Source of the DNA: Candidatus Aquabacterium excrementipullorum | Lineage (GTDB): Bacteria; Pseudomonadota; Gammaproteobacteria; Burkholderiales; Burkholderiaceae_C | Direction: 5' to 3' | DNA length: 64,000 nt | Assembly: GCA_019112875.1 (NCBI GenBank) | Contig: DXIO01000049.1 | Coordinates: 1-64,000, forward strand | Part shown: positions 26,136-36,390 of the stretch, in pieces | Layout of the letters: each line of letters starts with the position of its first letter | Numbering within the stretch: the first letter of the stretch is position 1 | Position numbers and translations under genes: made by a program | Notes under the pieces: model-generated | What the model saw: the letters and a program-made list of their open reading frames with translations, nothing else | Told to the model about the DNA's origin: nothing | Database searches by the model: none

Positions 26136-26327
26136 ATGGGCGGTTTGCAGTTGAGTCTGGTGATTCATGCGGTGGTGTACGTGATGGTGATCGGCGGCCT
26201 GTGGAGCCTGAACCAGGACGCGACGCCCGATATCCAGTGGGTCAAGTGGGTGGCCTGGGGCTGGGGCATCGGTCTGGCCACGCACACCGTGGTCTGGGCC
26301 ATGCTGAAAAGCCGCACCCGCCGCTGA
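26136..26327 (+). CDS. Small 2TM-type membrane protein
   Basis: The 63-aa protein has two hydrophobic segments (about residues 5-22 and 35-52) separated by a polar loop, the layout of 2TM-domain proteins. AAGGAG lies eight bases before the ATG. It ends 32 bases before the acyl-CoA dehydrogenase gene and is probably in its transcript. Function unknown. Confidence 0.75.
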   Translation: MGGLQLSLVIHAVVYVMVIGGLWSLNQDATPDIQWVKWVAWGWGIGLATHTVVWAMLKSRTRR

Positions 26328-26359
26328 GCAGCCTTCACAAGATCTGGAGACAGAACACC

Positions 26360-27670
26360 ATGGCCACTTCCCTCACCCGCCTGGGCCTTCGCACCCTCAG
26401 CCAGATGGCTGGCTCGCCCAGCCTGGACCGCCTGAAACTGCGCAAGCCGACCGAGAGAGTCCTGTACCACGGCACCAAGGCCGGGTTCCGTGCCGTGACC
26501 GCCGTGAGCCGCGCCTTCAAGGCCATCAAGACGCTGGGTCAGCCCGAGCGCCTGCCCAAGCGCGGTGGCGGGGAGCTGTTCGACCTGACCCCCACAGACG
26601 AGCAGGCCATGATCCTGGACGCCATCCGCGTGTTCGCCGCCGAGCAATTGCGCCCTGCCGCCATGGCCGCCGACACCGCCTACGGCGCCCCGGTCGAACT
26701 GCTGAACCAGTGCGCCGAGCTGGGCATCACCACCATGGGCATCCCCGAATCCCTGGGCGGCGTGGGCACCGAGCGCTCGGCCGTGACCAACGCGCTGATC
26801 GCCGAAGCGCTGTCGCACGGCGACATGGGCCTGGCCGTGGCCTGCCTTGCGCCCTCAGCCGTGAGCACGGCGCTGGTGCTGTGGGGCACGGCCGAGCAGC
26901 AGGCCACCTACCTGGGCGCTTTCGCGGCCGACACGCCGCCGCCGGCCGCCCTGGCCGTGCAGGAGCCCACGCCCCTGTTCGACCCCTTCAGCCTGCAGAC
27001 CCGCGCACGCCTGGTCGACGGCCGTTACGAGATCACCGGCGTCAAATCGATGGTGCCGCTGGCCGCCTCGGCCGAACTGTTCATCGTGGCCGCCGACATC
27101 GAAGGCCACGGCCCTGGCCTGCTGGTGGTGGAGTCGTCCACCGCCGGTCTGTCGATCGAGGAAGACACCGCCATGGGCCTGCGCGCCGCCGCCTGCGCCC
27201 GCCTGGCGCTGGACCGCGCCAGCGTGCCCGCCACGGCCCTGCTGGGCGAAGGCCGCCCCGAGGTCTATGCCGAATGCATCCAGCTGTCGCGCCTGGCCTG
27301 GTGCGCCCTGGCCACTGGCTGCGCCCAGGCCGCGCTGGACTACCTGGTGCCCTACACGAACGACCGCCAAGCCTTCGGTGAGCCGATCAGCCACCGCCAG
27401 TCGGTCGCCTTCGCGATCTCCAACATCGCGATCGAACTCAACGGCATGCGCCTGCTGACTTGGCGTGCCGCCAGTCTGGCCGATGCCGACAAGCCCTTCG
27501 CCGAGGCCGCCGCGCTGGCCCGCCGTCTGTGCGCCGACAAGGCCGCGCAGATCGGCAGCGACGCCGTGCAGCTGCTGGGCGGACATGGTTTCGTGAAGGA
27601 ACACCCGGTGGAGCGCTGGTACCGCGACCTGCGCGCGGTCGGTGTGATGGAAGGCGGGCTGCTCATTTGA
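26360..27670 (+). CDS. Acyl-CoA dehydrogenase family protein
   Basis: The 436-aa flavoprotein has an N-terminal extension of about 75 residues before the dehydrogenase fold (LFDLTPTDEQAMILDAIRVFAAEQLRPAA). Middle-domain and C-terminal helices are present (QLLGGHGFVKEHPVERWYRDLRA), ending abruptly at VMEGGLLI, where the family's usual EGT region lies close to the C-terminus. It probably oxidises an acyl-CoA, perhaps as a partner of the second dehydrogenase 120 bases downstream. The substrate cannot be told. Confidence 0.88.
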   Translation: MATSLTRLGLRTLSQMAGSPSLDRLKLRKPTERVLYHGTKAGFRAVTAVSRAFKAIKTLGQPERLPKRGGGELFDLTPTDEQAMILDAIRVFAAEQLRPAAMAADTAYGAPVELLNQCAELGITTMGIPESLGGVGTERSAVTNALIAEALSHGDMGLAVACLAPSAVSTALVLWGTAEQQATYLGAFAADTPPPAALAVQEPTPLFDPFSLQTRARLVDGRYEITGVKSMVPLAASAELFIVAADIEGHGPGLLVVESSTAGLSIEEDTAMGLRAAACARLALDRASVPATALLGEGRPEVYAECIQLSRLAWCALATGCAQAALDYLVPYTNDRQAFGEPISHRQSVAFAISNIAIELNGMRLLTWRAASLADADKPFAEAAALARRLCADKAAQIGSDAVQLLGGHGFVKEHPVERWYRDLRAVGVMEGGLLI

Positions 27671-27710
27671 ACCCTCCCCCTACGCGCTTCGCGCTCCCCC
27701 TCAAGGGGTA
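27671..27710. repeat. REP-like double hairpin
   Basis: Between the two dehydrogenase genes lie GCGC-TTC-GCGC (27684-27694) and CCCC-TCAA-GGGG (27697-27708) in a CCTCCCCCTACGC context. From memory, near-identical elements are dispersed in Comamonadaceae-type genomes. Only one copy is in this window. Confidence 0.45.
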
Positions 27711-27789
27711 ACACCATTGGACGGCAAAAGCCGGATCCTTGGTGTTCACTTGATCGGTTCAGGCCGGTTTACTGAGACGGAAGATACGC

Positions 27790-29007
27790 ATGATCAATCT
27801 TGAAATTCCCCGCAAGTTCGGCGCGCTGGTGCGCCAGGCGCAGGAAACCGCCAGCGAAGTGCTGCGCCCCATCTCGCGCAAGTACGACCGCGCCGAGCAC
27901 GCCCGCCCGGTCGAGCTGGACATGCTGGCGGCCGTGATCGACGGCATGAACGAAGGCAACAGCGAGGTCGGCGGCACGGGCGCCACCGGCGTGCGCCGCG
28001 ATGCCAATGCCGGCGCCGATGGCCTCAACCGCAACGGCACCAACCTGTCCACCGCGCTGTCCATCATGGAGCTGTGCTGGGGCGACGTCGGCATGCTGCT
28101 GTCCATGCCCCGCCAGGGCCTGGGCAACTCGGCCATCGCCTCGGTGGCCAACGAAGAGCAGCTCGCGCGCTTCAAGGGCCGCTGGGCCGCCATGGCCATC
28201 ACCGAGCCGGGCTGCGGCTCCGATTCGGCCGCCATCCGCACCACGGCCCGCCTCGATGGCGACCACTACGTGCTCAATGGCGAGAAGATCTACGTGACGT
28301 CCGGAGACCGCGCCGACCTGGTCGTGGTGTGGGCCACGCTGGACCGCAGCCTGGGCCGCGCCGCCATCAAGTCCTTCGTGGTCGAGAAGGGCACGCCGGG
28401 CTTCGAGCTGGTGCGACTGGAGCACAAGCTCGGCATCCGCGCCTCGGACACCGCCGCCTTCGTGCTGACCGACTGCCGCGTGCCCAAGGCCAACCTGCTG
28501 GGCGACCCGGACATCAACCCCGAGAAGAGCTTCGCCGGGGTGATGCAGACCTTCGACAACACGCGCCCCCTGGTGGCCGCCATGGCCGTAGGCCTGACCC
28601 GCGCCTGCATCGAGGAGATGGGCCGCATCCTGAAAGAAGCAGGCCTGGCGCCCGACTACAACCGCCCGCTGCACCGCCAGAGCGCCGCCGCCTCGGAGTT
28701 CGTGCGCATGCAGGCCGACTACGAGGCCGCGCGCCTGCTGACCATGCAGGCCGCCTGGATGGCCGACAACGCCCAGCCCAACTCGCTGCAGGCCTCGCTG
28801 GCCAAGGCCAAGGCTGGCCGCACCTGCGTGGACGTGGCGCTCAAGTGCGTGGAGCTGGCCGGCAGCATCGGCTACACCGAGGGCGCGTTGCTGGAGAAGT
28901 GGTCGCGCGACGCGAAGATCCTGGACATCTTCGAAGGCACGCAGCAGATCCAGCTCTTGATCATCGCCCGACGCCTGCTGGGCAAGAGTTCGGCCGAACT
29001 GAAGTAA
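27790..29007 (+). CDS. Acyl-CoA dehydrogenase
   Basis: The 405-aa protein is a complete acyl-CoA dehydrogenase: MAITEPGCGSDSAAI for FAD and substrate binding, the C-terminal DIFEGTQQIQLLIIARRLLG with the catalytic Glu of the EGT motif. It lies 120 bases after the first dehydrogenase gene, across a REP-like element. Tandem pairs like this may work together in one pathway, but I cannot name it. Confidence 0.93.
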   Translation: MINLEIPRKFGALVRQAQETASEVLRPISRKYDRAEHARPVELDMLAAVIDGMNEGNSEVGGTGATGVRRDANAGADGLNRNGTNLSTALSIMELCWGDVGMLLSMPRQGLGNSAIASVANEEQLARFKGRWAAMAITEPGCGSDSAAIRTTARLDGDHYVLNGEKIYVTSGDRADLVVVWATLDRSLGRAAIKSFVVEKGTPGFELVRLEHKLGIRASDTAAFVLTDCRVPKANLLGDPDINPEKSFAGVMQTFDNTRPLVAAMAVGLTRACIEEMGRILKEAGLAPDYNRPLHRQSAAASEFVRMQADYEAARLLTMQAAWMADNAQPNSLQASLAKAKAGRTCVDVALKCVELAGSIGYTEGALLEKWSRDAKILDIFEGTQQIQLLIIARRLLGKSSAELK

Positions 29008-29155
29008 GCGCGAGCGGCAGCCCCCGCCTCCAGAGTGATGGCCGCACTGGGAACAATGCACTAGAGTGCATCCCAGTGCCAACCGCCTTGGGCGCTCACC
29101 ACATCAGTACAGGAAGGGGCCAGGCGCTGCCGTGTCCATGCGAGCATGCGCCTGA

Positions 29156-30019
29156 ATGTCATGGCGCCAACGCATCGACGCCATGCTCGACAAATCCCTC
29201 ACCACCGCCGCCTGGACCACCTTCGCCAAGGGCAAGCCTTATGAAGACAAGGCACTGCTCAAGGCCCACAAAGCCGACAAGGCACTGCAAACGTTCTTCA
29301 AGGAGATGGGCGTGCCGCCTCCGAGTTGCAGAAGGCCCTGCTGGCCCGCCAGCGCGCCGAAGAATGCCCGCGCGGCACCGCCCGATGACGACGCCGACCC
29401 CACCGCCCTGACCGATCAGCTCAAGTCGCTCCTGGCCGTGGCGCGCCGGGGCGAGACGCTGTACGCCATGCTGGCCTACACCGGCAAGCAGATGGCGGTG
29501 ATGCTGTCGCGGCGGCCGCTGTCCGCCTCCGCGCGCGGCGTGCTCAACAAATACCTTGGCGCTGCGGGCACCAAGTACCTCATGGGCACCTGCGTGTTCG
29601 AATCCAACGCGCACACCTTCGTGCTCGAAGCCCGGGTGGCCGGCCTGGCCAAGCGCATCCGGCAGGCACTGAACGAGCAGACCAGCCTGCGTCTGAAGGT
29701 GCGCGTGCGGGGCCAGGATCCTGGCGATGTCGAAGAGGCCGATGGGGCCGAGCAAAGCGGCGCCGAATCCGAGGAAACGAGCGATCAACCGGCGCACCCC
29801 GCCGGCAAGGCACCGAGCGACGACCAAGCCCGGCTGGGTATCCGTCCCAGTGAGAGATACGGCATCTTCAAGACAGCCGACCTTTACGCTCATTTCCCGG
29901 AGTTGCAGGCTTTGGCTGAACAATGGGGCGAGAAACTGGGCCGTGACGTGAACCTGGTTGGCTGCCCCGTTCAGCCTGAACGCGACACCACCGAATATCT
30001 GCTGAGAACACCATCATGA
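29156..30019 (+). CDS. Unknown protein, first of a coupled trio; internal frame disturbance
   Basis: The 287-aa reading is not a family I know. The N-terminus (SWRQRIDAMLDKSLTTAAW) is Lys/Ala-rich; residues about 85-180 look like a folded alpha/beta domain (LAVARRGETLYAMLAYTGKQMAVMLSRRP; FESNAHTFVLEARVAGLAKRIRQAL); an acidic Glu/Ser linker follows, then RYGIFKTADLYAHFPELQALAEQWGEKL. Around 29309-29390 the frame gives Pro/Cys/Arg-rich text, while the adjacent frame gives ASELQKALLARQRAEE before a TGA. This looks like two compensating indels or a sequence error. The stop overlaps the next start (ATGA). Confidence 0.65.
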   Translation: MSWRQRIDAMLDKSLTTAAWTTFAKGKPYEDKALLKAHKADKALQTFFKEMGVPPPSCRRPCWPASAPKNARAAPPDDDADPTALTDQLKSLLAVARRGETLYAMLAYTGKQMAVMLSRRPLSASARGVLNKYLGAAGTKYLMGTCVFESNAHTFVLEARVAGLAKRIRQALNEQTSLRLKVRVRGQDPGDVEEADGAEQSGAESEETSDQPAHPAGKAPSDDQARLGIRPSERYGIFKTADLYAHFPELQALAEQWGEKLGRDVNLVGCPVQPERDTTEYLLRTPS

Positions 30020-30333
30020 AAGACTATGTGTGCATCGACGTCCGGTCCGACCTCGACCAGGCAGGGTGGCGTGAACTTCTAAAAGCGTCGCTACCCGACT
30101 TCGCTTGGCGCGGCGGCGACAGCGATGCTCAGGGCCCCTACCTGACAGGACTCCGCCCGGATGGCGTCGACATCCAGTGCTGGATGGGGGAAGCACCAGC
30201 CGAGATGGCCGTGTCCTTTCGCGGGGCAAACCTGAGCCAGGCAGCCATGTCCGACCTGATCACCCTGCTGGAACAACGCATCCTCCCAAAGGCCGGCGAG
30301 GTTCTCAGCATCGACGCCGGAGGGCGCCCATGA
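30016..30333 (+). CDS. Unknown 105-aa protein, middle of the trio
   Basis: A small acidic cytosolic protein (MKDYVCIDVRSDLDQAGWRE) without signal peptide or membrane segment. I recognise no family. It overlaps both neighbours by 4 bases (ATGA at each end), so its production is tied to the first protein and the exonuclease. It could be a regulator or partner of either. Confidence 0.75.
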   Translation: MKDYVCIDVRSDLDQAGWRELLKASLPDFAWRGGDSDAQGPYLTGLRPDGVDIQCWMGEAPAEMAVSFRGANLSQAAMSDLITLLEQRILPKAGEVLSIDAGGRP

Positions 30334-30872
30334 GCTGCTGGATCATGATCGACATCGAGGCCGACGGCCCCATCCCGGGCGATTATTCGATGGTGTCCTT
30401 CGGCGCCGTGGTGGTCGAGCCCGGACTGTCGCGCCGCTTCCAGGCACGCCTGCGCCCCATCAGCGAGCGCTGGGTGCCCGAGGCCCTGGCCGTCAGCGGC
30501 CTGACGCGCGAACAGACCCTGGCCTTCGATGATCCTGCCGCCGCCATGCAGGGCTTCGCGGACTGGCTGGCCGCCCAGGCCCCGGATCAGCCCCGCTTCG
30601 TGTCGGACAACAACGGCTTCGACTGGCAGTTCATCAACTGGTACTTCCACCATTTCCTGGGGCGAAACCCCTTCGGCCACAGCTCGACCAACCTGGGCTC
30701 GCTCTACAAGGGGCTGGTCAAGGACACGCGCCAGAACTTCAAGCACCTGCGGCGCACGCCGCACACCCACGATCCGCTCGACGATGCCTTGGGCAACGCC
30801 GAGGCCCTGCTGCACATGCACAGTGAGATGGGCCTGCTCCCGTCACTCGCAGCCGGCCCGAAGCCGGCCTGA
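30330..30872 (+). CDS. DEDDh-type 3'-5' exonuclease
   Basis: The 180-aa protein has the DEDDh exonuclease residues: Asp and Glu in MIDIEADG (about residues 8-10), an Asp in VSDNNGFDWQF, and the HX4D motif in HTHDPLDDALGNAEALL. The form is close to short stand-alone exoribonuclease-like proteins of the RNase T/DnaQ superfamily. Substrate (RNA or DNA) unknown. Coupled to two unknown genes upstream. Confidence 0.87.
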   Translation: MSCWIMIDIEADGPIPGDYSMVSFGAVVVEPGLSRRFQARLRPISERWVPEALAVSGLTREQTLAFDDPAAAMQGFADWLAAQAPDQPRFVSDNNGFDWQFINWYFHHFLGRNPFGHSSTNLGSLYKGLVKDTRQNFKHLRRTPHTHDPLDDALGNAEALLHMHSEMGLLPSLAAGPKPA

Positions 30873-30898
30873 CGCTTGGACAGATCGGCCCAGCGGGA

Positions 30899-31243
30899 TC
30901 AGCGGCCCGCGCGCGTGTTCTGCTCGATCGCGGCCTGGCACAGCGCCAGCTGGGCCTGCAGCTTCAGGCGCAGGCCGGCGTCCAGCCCCAGCTTCATGCC
31001 AAACCATGTGCAGAAGGCCACGATCACGAAGCCCAGCACCACGGCGGGCCAGCGGCCCAGTTGGGTGTCCAGCGAAGCCGCGCTGATCACGCTCACCGTC
31101 AGCGCCAGGCCAAACAGGAAACCCAGCATCACGCCCTGCTTCTCACGCCGCACCGACTTGCGGTAGAGCTCCCTTGCGAACTCGTGGATCACGGCCACGT
31201 CGTAGTTCACCACGGTATCGTTCTGCGCCATTGACTGCTCCAT
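30899..31243 (-). CDS. Two-helix membrane protein, 114 aa
   Basis: A cytosolic N-terminal helix (VAVIHEFARELYRKSVRREKQG) leads into two membrane segments (about residues 40-60 and 68-88) and a Leu/Ala-rich C-terminal helix that could form a coiled coil (LRLKLQAQLALCQAAIEQ). I do not recognise the family. An ATG four codons downstream (MAQND) is an alternative start. It is convergent with the exonuclease gene. Confidence 0.65.
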   Translation of the reverse strand: MEQSMAQNDTVVNYDVAVIHEFARELYRKSVRREKQGVMLGFLFGLALTVSVISAASLDTQLGRWPAVVLGFVIVAFCTWFGMKLGLDAGLRLKLQAQLALCQAAIEQNTRAGR

Positions 31244-31461
31244 CTATCTTGGACTTCTGACTGGGATGAGGTGCGCCGATTAAGCACCATCCGCCTGCGG
31301 GCCACCATGGCGGAAACCACCGCTTGGCGGGGAAATCCAACGGCGGCCCGGCCCAGTCTATCCACACAGCATAAGCGCTGGCGCCGGCAGGCAAATCGCC
31401 CTCATCCGGGAGTCTGTCGTGGCAAGCCAGCGCGTCATCCCGACGCACGCAAGCCTGGGGT

Positions 31462-32583
31462 TCAACTCATCAGGACCAGGTTGTCACGGTGGATCAGCGC
31501 GGGTTCGATGATGAAGCCCAGGATGCCCTCGATCTCGCTGGAGGGCTTGCGCGCGATCAGGCGCGCCTCGCTGCTGGCATAGTTGGCCAGGCCCCGGGCC
31601 ACGTCCTGGCCGCGCATGTCCTGCACCGCCACCACGTCGCCACGGTGGAACTCGCCCTGCACCTCGACCACGCCGATGGGCAGCAGGCTCTTGCCCTCGT
31701 CGCGCAGCTTGGCCACGGCGCCGTCGTCGATCACGACCACGCCACGCAGCTGCAGGTGGTCTGCCATCCACTGCTTGCGCGCGGTGAACTTGGCCGTGCC
31801 CGCCACGAACAGCGAGCCGATGGGCTCACCCTGCGACAGGCGCACCAGCACGTCGGTCTCGCGCCCCCAGGCGATCACGGTGCTCGCGCCGCTGCGGGCC
31901 GCGCGCTTGGCGGCCAGCACCTTGGTGATCATGCCGCCCGTGCCCACCCGCGAGCCGGCGCCGCCGGCCATCTGCTCGAGGGCTGGATCACCCGCCTCGC
32001 ACACGTCGATGAAGCGCGCGTTCGGGTCCTTGCGCGGATCGGCGCTGTACAACCCTTTCTGATCGGTCAGGATCACCAGAGCATCGGCCTCGACCAGGTT
32101 GGCCACCAGCGCGCCCAGCGTGTCGTTGTCGCCGAACTTGATCTCGTCGGTGACCACGGTGTCGTTCTCGTTGATCACCGGCACCACCTTGTGGGAGAGC
32201 AGCGCCAGCAGGGTGGAGCGCGCATTGAGGTAGCGCTCGCGGTCGGCCAGGTCGGCGTGCGTGAGCAGCACCTGGGCGCTGCCCATGCCATGCTCGCTCA
32301 GCTTGCTTTCGTACATCTGCGCCAGCCCCATCTGACCCACGGCGGCCGCGGCCTGCAGGTCGTGGATTTCCTTGGGACGGGTTGTCCAGCCCAGGCGCTT
32401 CATGCCCTCGGCGATGGCGCCGCTGGAGACCATGATCACCTCGCGGCCGTCATGCGCCAGGGCGGCCATCTGCCGGCACCAGTTGCCGATGGCCTCGGCA
32501 TCCACACCCTTGCCTTCATTGGTGACCAGGCTGGAGCCTACCTTGACGACGATGCGGCGGGCGTTTTTCAACACTTCGTTCAT
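31462..32583 (-). CDS. proB: Glutamate 5-kinase with PUA domain
   Basis: The 373-aa protein phosphorylates glutamate in proline synthesis. It has [15 protein letters not shown] near the N-terminus, the VINENDTV signature, [15 protein letters not shown] and a C-terminal PUA domain (about residues 280-365). It follows obgE on the same strand by 72 bases, the common betaproteobacterial order. Confidence 0.97.
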   Translation of the reverse strand: MNEVLKNARRIVVKVGSSLVTNEGKGVDAEAIGNWCRQMAALAHDGREVIMVSSGAIAEGMKRLGWTTRPKEIHDLQAAAAVGQMGLAQMYESKLSEHGMGSAQVLLTHADLADRERYLNARSTLLALLSHKVVPVINENDTVVTDEIKFGDNDTLGALVANLVEADALVILTDQKGLYSADPRKDPNARFIDVCEAGDPALEQMAGGAGSRVGTGGMITKVLAAKRAARSGASTVIAWGRETDVLVRLSQGEPIGSLFVAGTAKFTARKQWMADHLQLRGVVVIDDGAVAKLRDEGKSLLPIGVVEVQGEFHRGDVVAVQDMRGQDVARGLANYASSEARLIARKPSSEIEGILGFIIEPALIHRDNLVLMS

Positions 32584-32655
32584 GGCGTGGCGGATGGGAC
32601 GGGGCTGGGTTGGATCTGGCGTGATCGATCAGTTGATGGTGATGCGCGTGGCGGC

Positions 32656-34147
<1,492 letters not shown>

Positions 34148-34197
34148 CAAGCCTCACACCACCCCGGAGGGTGGCACGGCTGGTGGCTGTGAACAGC

Positions 34198-34455
34198 TCA
34201 GACCGGGGTCACGACCACGGTCTTGCGGTTCAGCGCGCCCTTGACGGTGAAGGACACGGTGCCATCGACCAGCGCGAACAGGCTGTGATCGCGGCCGGTG
34301 CCGACGTTGGCGCCAGCATGGAAGCGGGTGCCGCGTTGGCGCACGATGATGGAGCCGGCGGGCACGACTTGGCCGCCGAACACCTTCACGCCGAGCATTT
34401 TCGGTTGGGAATCGCGGCCGTTCCGTGTGGAACCGCCGCCTTTTTTCTGTGCCAT
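34198..34455 (-). CDS. rpmA: 50S ribosomal protein L27
   Basis: 85 residues, starting [24 protein letters not shown], the standard L27 N-terminus that reaches the peptidyl-transferase centre. There is no N-terminal processing extension. It follows rplU by 41 bases. Confidence 0.97.
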   Translation of the reverse strand: MAQKKGGGSTRNGRDSQPKMLGVKVFGGQVVPAGSIIVRQRGTRFHAGANVGTGRDHSLFALVDGTVSFTVKGALNRKTVVVTPV

Positions 34456-34496
34456 GGATCTGCTCCTTGGGACTGGCTAGAGGTTGTGGAGGCCGA

Positions 34497-34808
34497 TCAG
34501 CCGTTCACAGAGCTGATTTGCAGCTCGGTGTAGTTCTGACGATGACCCTGGCGCTTCTGGTAGTGCTTGCGACGACGCATCTTGAAAATGCGCACCTTGT
34601 CGTGCCGACCTTGCGACAGAACAGTTGCCTTCACGGTTGCGCCAGCCACCAAGGGCGTGCCGATCTTCAGTTCCGCGCCGTTGCCGACAGCCAGAACCTG
34701 GTCGATCACGATCTCTTGGCCAACGTCCGCAGTAATCTGTTCTACTTTGATCTTTTCGCCTGCAGCAACTTTGTATTGTTTGCCGCCGGTTTTTATGACC
34801 GCGTACAT
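34497..34808 (-). CDS. rplU: 50S ribosomal protein L21
   Basis: 103 residues with [20 protein letters not shown] at the start and [21 protein letters not shown] near the end, the L21 signatures and the usual length. The first gene of the rplU-rpmA unit; the ATG at 34808 restores the conserved N-terminus although the frame is open 20 codons further. Confidence 0.97.
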   Translation of the reverse strand: MYAVIKTGGKQYKVAAGEKIKVEQITADVGQEIVIDQVLAVGNGAELKIGTPLVAGATVKATVLSQGRHDKVRIFKMRRRKHYQKRQGHRQNYTELQISSVNG

Positions 34809-34963
34809 GTTGAGACCTTTCAGTCGAAATTCAGGAAATGAAACTCCGCGCCAAGATATTTTGCCCAATGAAAATCGGACCCATCAAAGTGCGAAGCTCT
34901 CAATCCTAGCATGTTCGGATAGGTTTGCATAGGGGCAAGGCAATGCCCGCCCCTGCGGCAGAT

Positions 34964-36307
34964 TTACTCGGTGGCTGCGACCGGAGCATCTACCGGCAAG
35001 GCCGGCAGGGGCTGCAGCAAGCCCTTGGCACCATCGCCGAGCGGCCCGGCCGATGACGCAGCCCCCTGATCGACGCTGTACGGCAGGCGGATCTTGCGCT
35101 CATCGTCCTGCCCTTCTACCTGGGGGCCCCAGCCGAAGAAGGCGCAGACCTCGTCGCGCTTGGCCAGCGCGTCGTTGAAGCCCAGGTGAATCAACTCCCG
35201 CGTGAACGATGATTCGAACAGCAGGTAGCTGGCCAGCGCGGTGCCGCGTGCCGTCTTGCCGCGCCCGTACACCCCCAGGGCGCGCAGCATGGCGCGCACG
35301 GCGGGCGGCAGGGCCCACAGGTGGCGGGCGGCGATGTCGTCGATGCGCTGCGAGGGCGCGATCACCAGGATGTCGACCTTGCGCAGCGGCGTGTGCGCGC
35401 GCGCCTCGGGCGGCAGCAGGTCGATGGTGCGGTTGATGCGCTGCAGGCGCTCGATGTCGACGGCCAGTGCGTCCAGGAAGATGCTGGACATGGCGTGGCC
35501 GGCGATCTGCGCCAGGTTCGGGTACTCGACGATGGCGTCGCGCGGCTGAGCCGGCTCCTGCAGGCGGCCCGCGCCCACCACCAGGATGCGGTCGGCGCCC
35601 AGGTGGATGGCCGGCGAGATGGGCGCGGCCTGGCGCATGGTGCCGTCACCGAAGTAATGTGAGCGACCACCGGCCTCCAGCTTCACGGCCGGGAACACGA
35701 AGGGGATGGCGCTGGACGCCATCAGGTGGTCCATCGTCAGGTCGGCGCGCACGGCGCTGCGCTGCGAGCGCGACCACGGATCGATCGGCGGAAAGGCGTC
35801 GTAGAAGGTGACGTGCTCGCCGGTGGTGTAGCTGGAGGCCGAGACGGCCACGGCATCGAGCACACCGTCTTCCATCAGCTTGCGCATGCGGCTCATCTTG
35901 AAGGAATCGCCCAGCAGCTCGCGCAACGGTTCGTTGTCCAGCAACGAGCGCGGGCGTGCGCGACGCCAGCGCGCCAGGGCCCAGCCCAGCGAGAACAAGG
36001 TGATCCACTGCGCCCCGCTGCGGATCACGCCCAGCGAATCGGCCCGGTAGACCTGCTCACTGTGCATCTCGCGCCAGAGTTCGGCCATGTGGCGCACGGC
36101 CACCTCGAAATGATCGGCCCGCGAGGCCAGGGCCGCGCTGTTGAGCGCGCCGGCCGATGTGCCGCACATGATTCGGAAAGGGTTGCCCCGCTGCGTCTCG
36201 CCACTGTCGCGGCGAATCAGCATCAGTGCTTGCAGCACTCCGACCTGGTAGGCGGCCCGGGCACCGCCGCCGGTCAGGATGAGGGCGTTCTTTCCTGGCA
36301 GGCTCAT
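34964..36307 (-). CDS. Patatin-like phospholipase
   Basis: The 447-aa protein has the patatin oxyanion loop GGGARAAYQVGVLQAL near residue 13, the nucleophile elbow GTSAGALNSAAL near 49 and the catalytic Asp in FGDGTMRQAAPI near 215 (DGT in place of DGG/A). A DUF3336-like C-terminal half follows. Such proteins hydrolyse acyl esters of membrane lipids. No signal peptide is visible. It lies upstream of rplU on the same strand but 155 bases away, probably a separate transcript. Confidence 0.9.
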   Translation of the reverse strand: MSLPGKNALILTGGGARAAYQVGVLQALMLIRRDSGETQRGNPFRIMCGTSAGALNSAALASRADHFEVAVRHMAELWREMHSEQVYRADSLGVIRSGAQWITLFSLGWALARWRRARPRSLLDNEPLRELLGDSFKMSRMRKLMEDGVLDAVAVSASSYTTGEHVTFYDAFPPIDPWSRSQRSAVRADLTMDHLMASSAIPFVFPAVKLEAGGRSHYFGDGTMRQAAPISPAIHLGADRILVVGAGRLQEPAQPRDAIVEYPNLAQIAGHAMSSIFLDALAVDIERLQRINRTIDLLPPEARAHTPLRKVDILVIAPSQRIDDIAARHLWALPPAVRAMLRALGVYGRGKTARGTALASYLLFESSFTRELIHLGFNDALAKRDEVCAFFGWGPQVEGQDDERKIRLPYSVDQGAASSAGPLGDGAKGLLQPLPALPVDAPVAATE

Positions 36308-36390
36308 GGTTGTTTATCGGCGGGCATTGCACGAAGTTGAGCACGGGGTTGAGCACGGTTTTGGGGCATGGCTTACCCCAACATGCCGGC

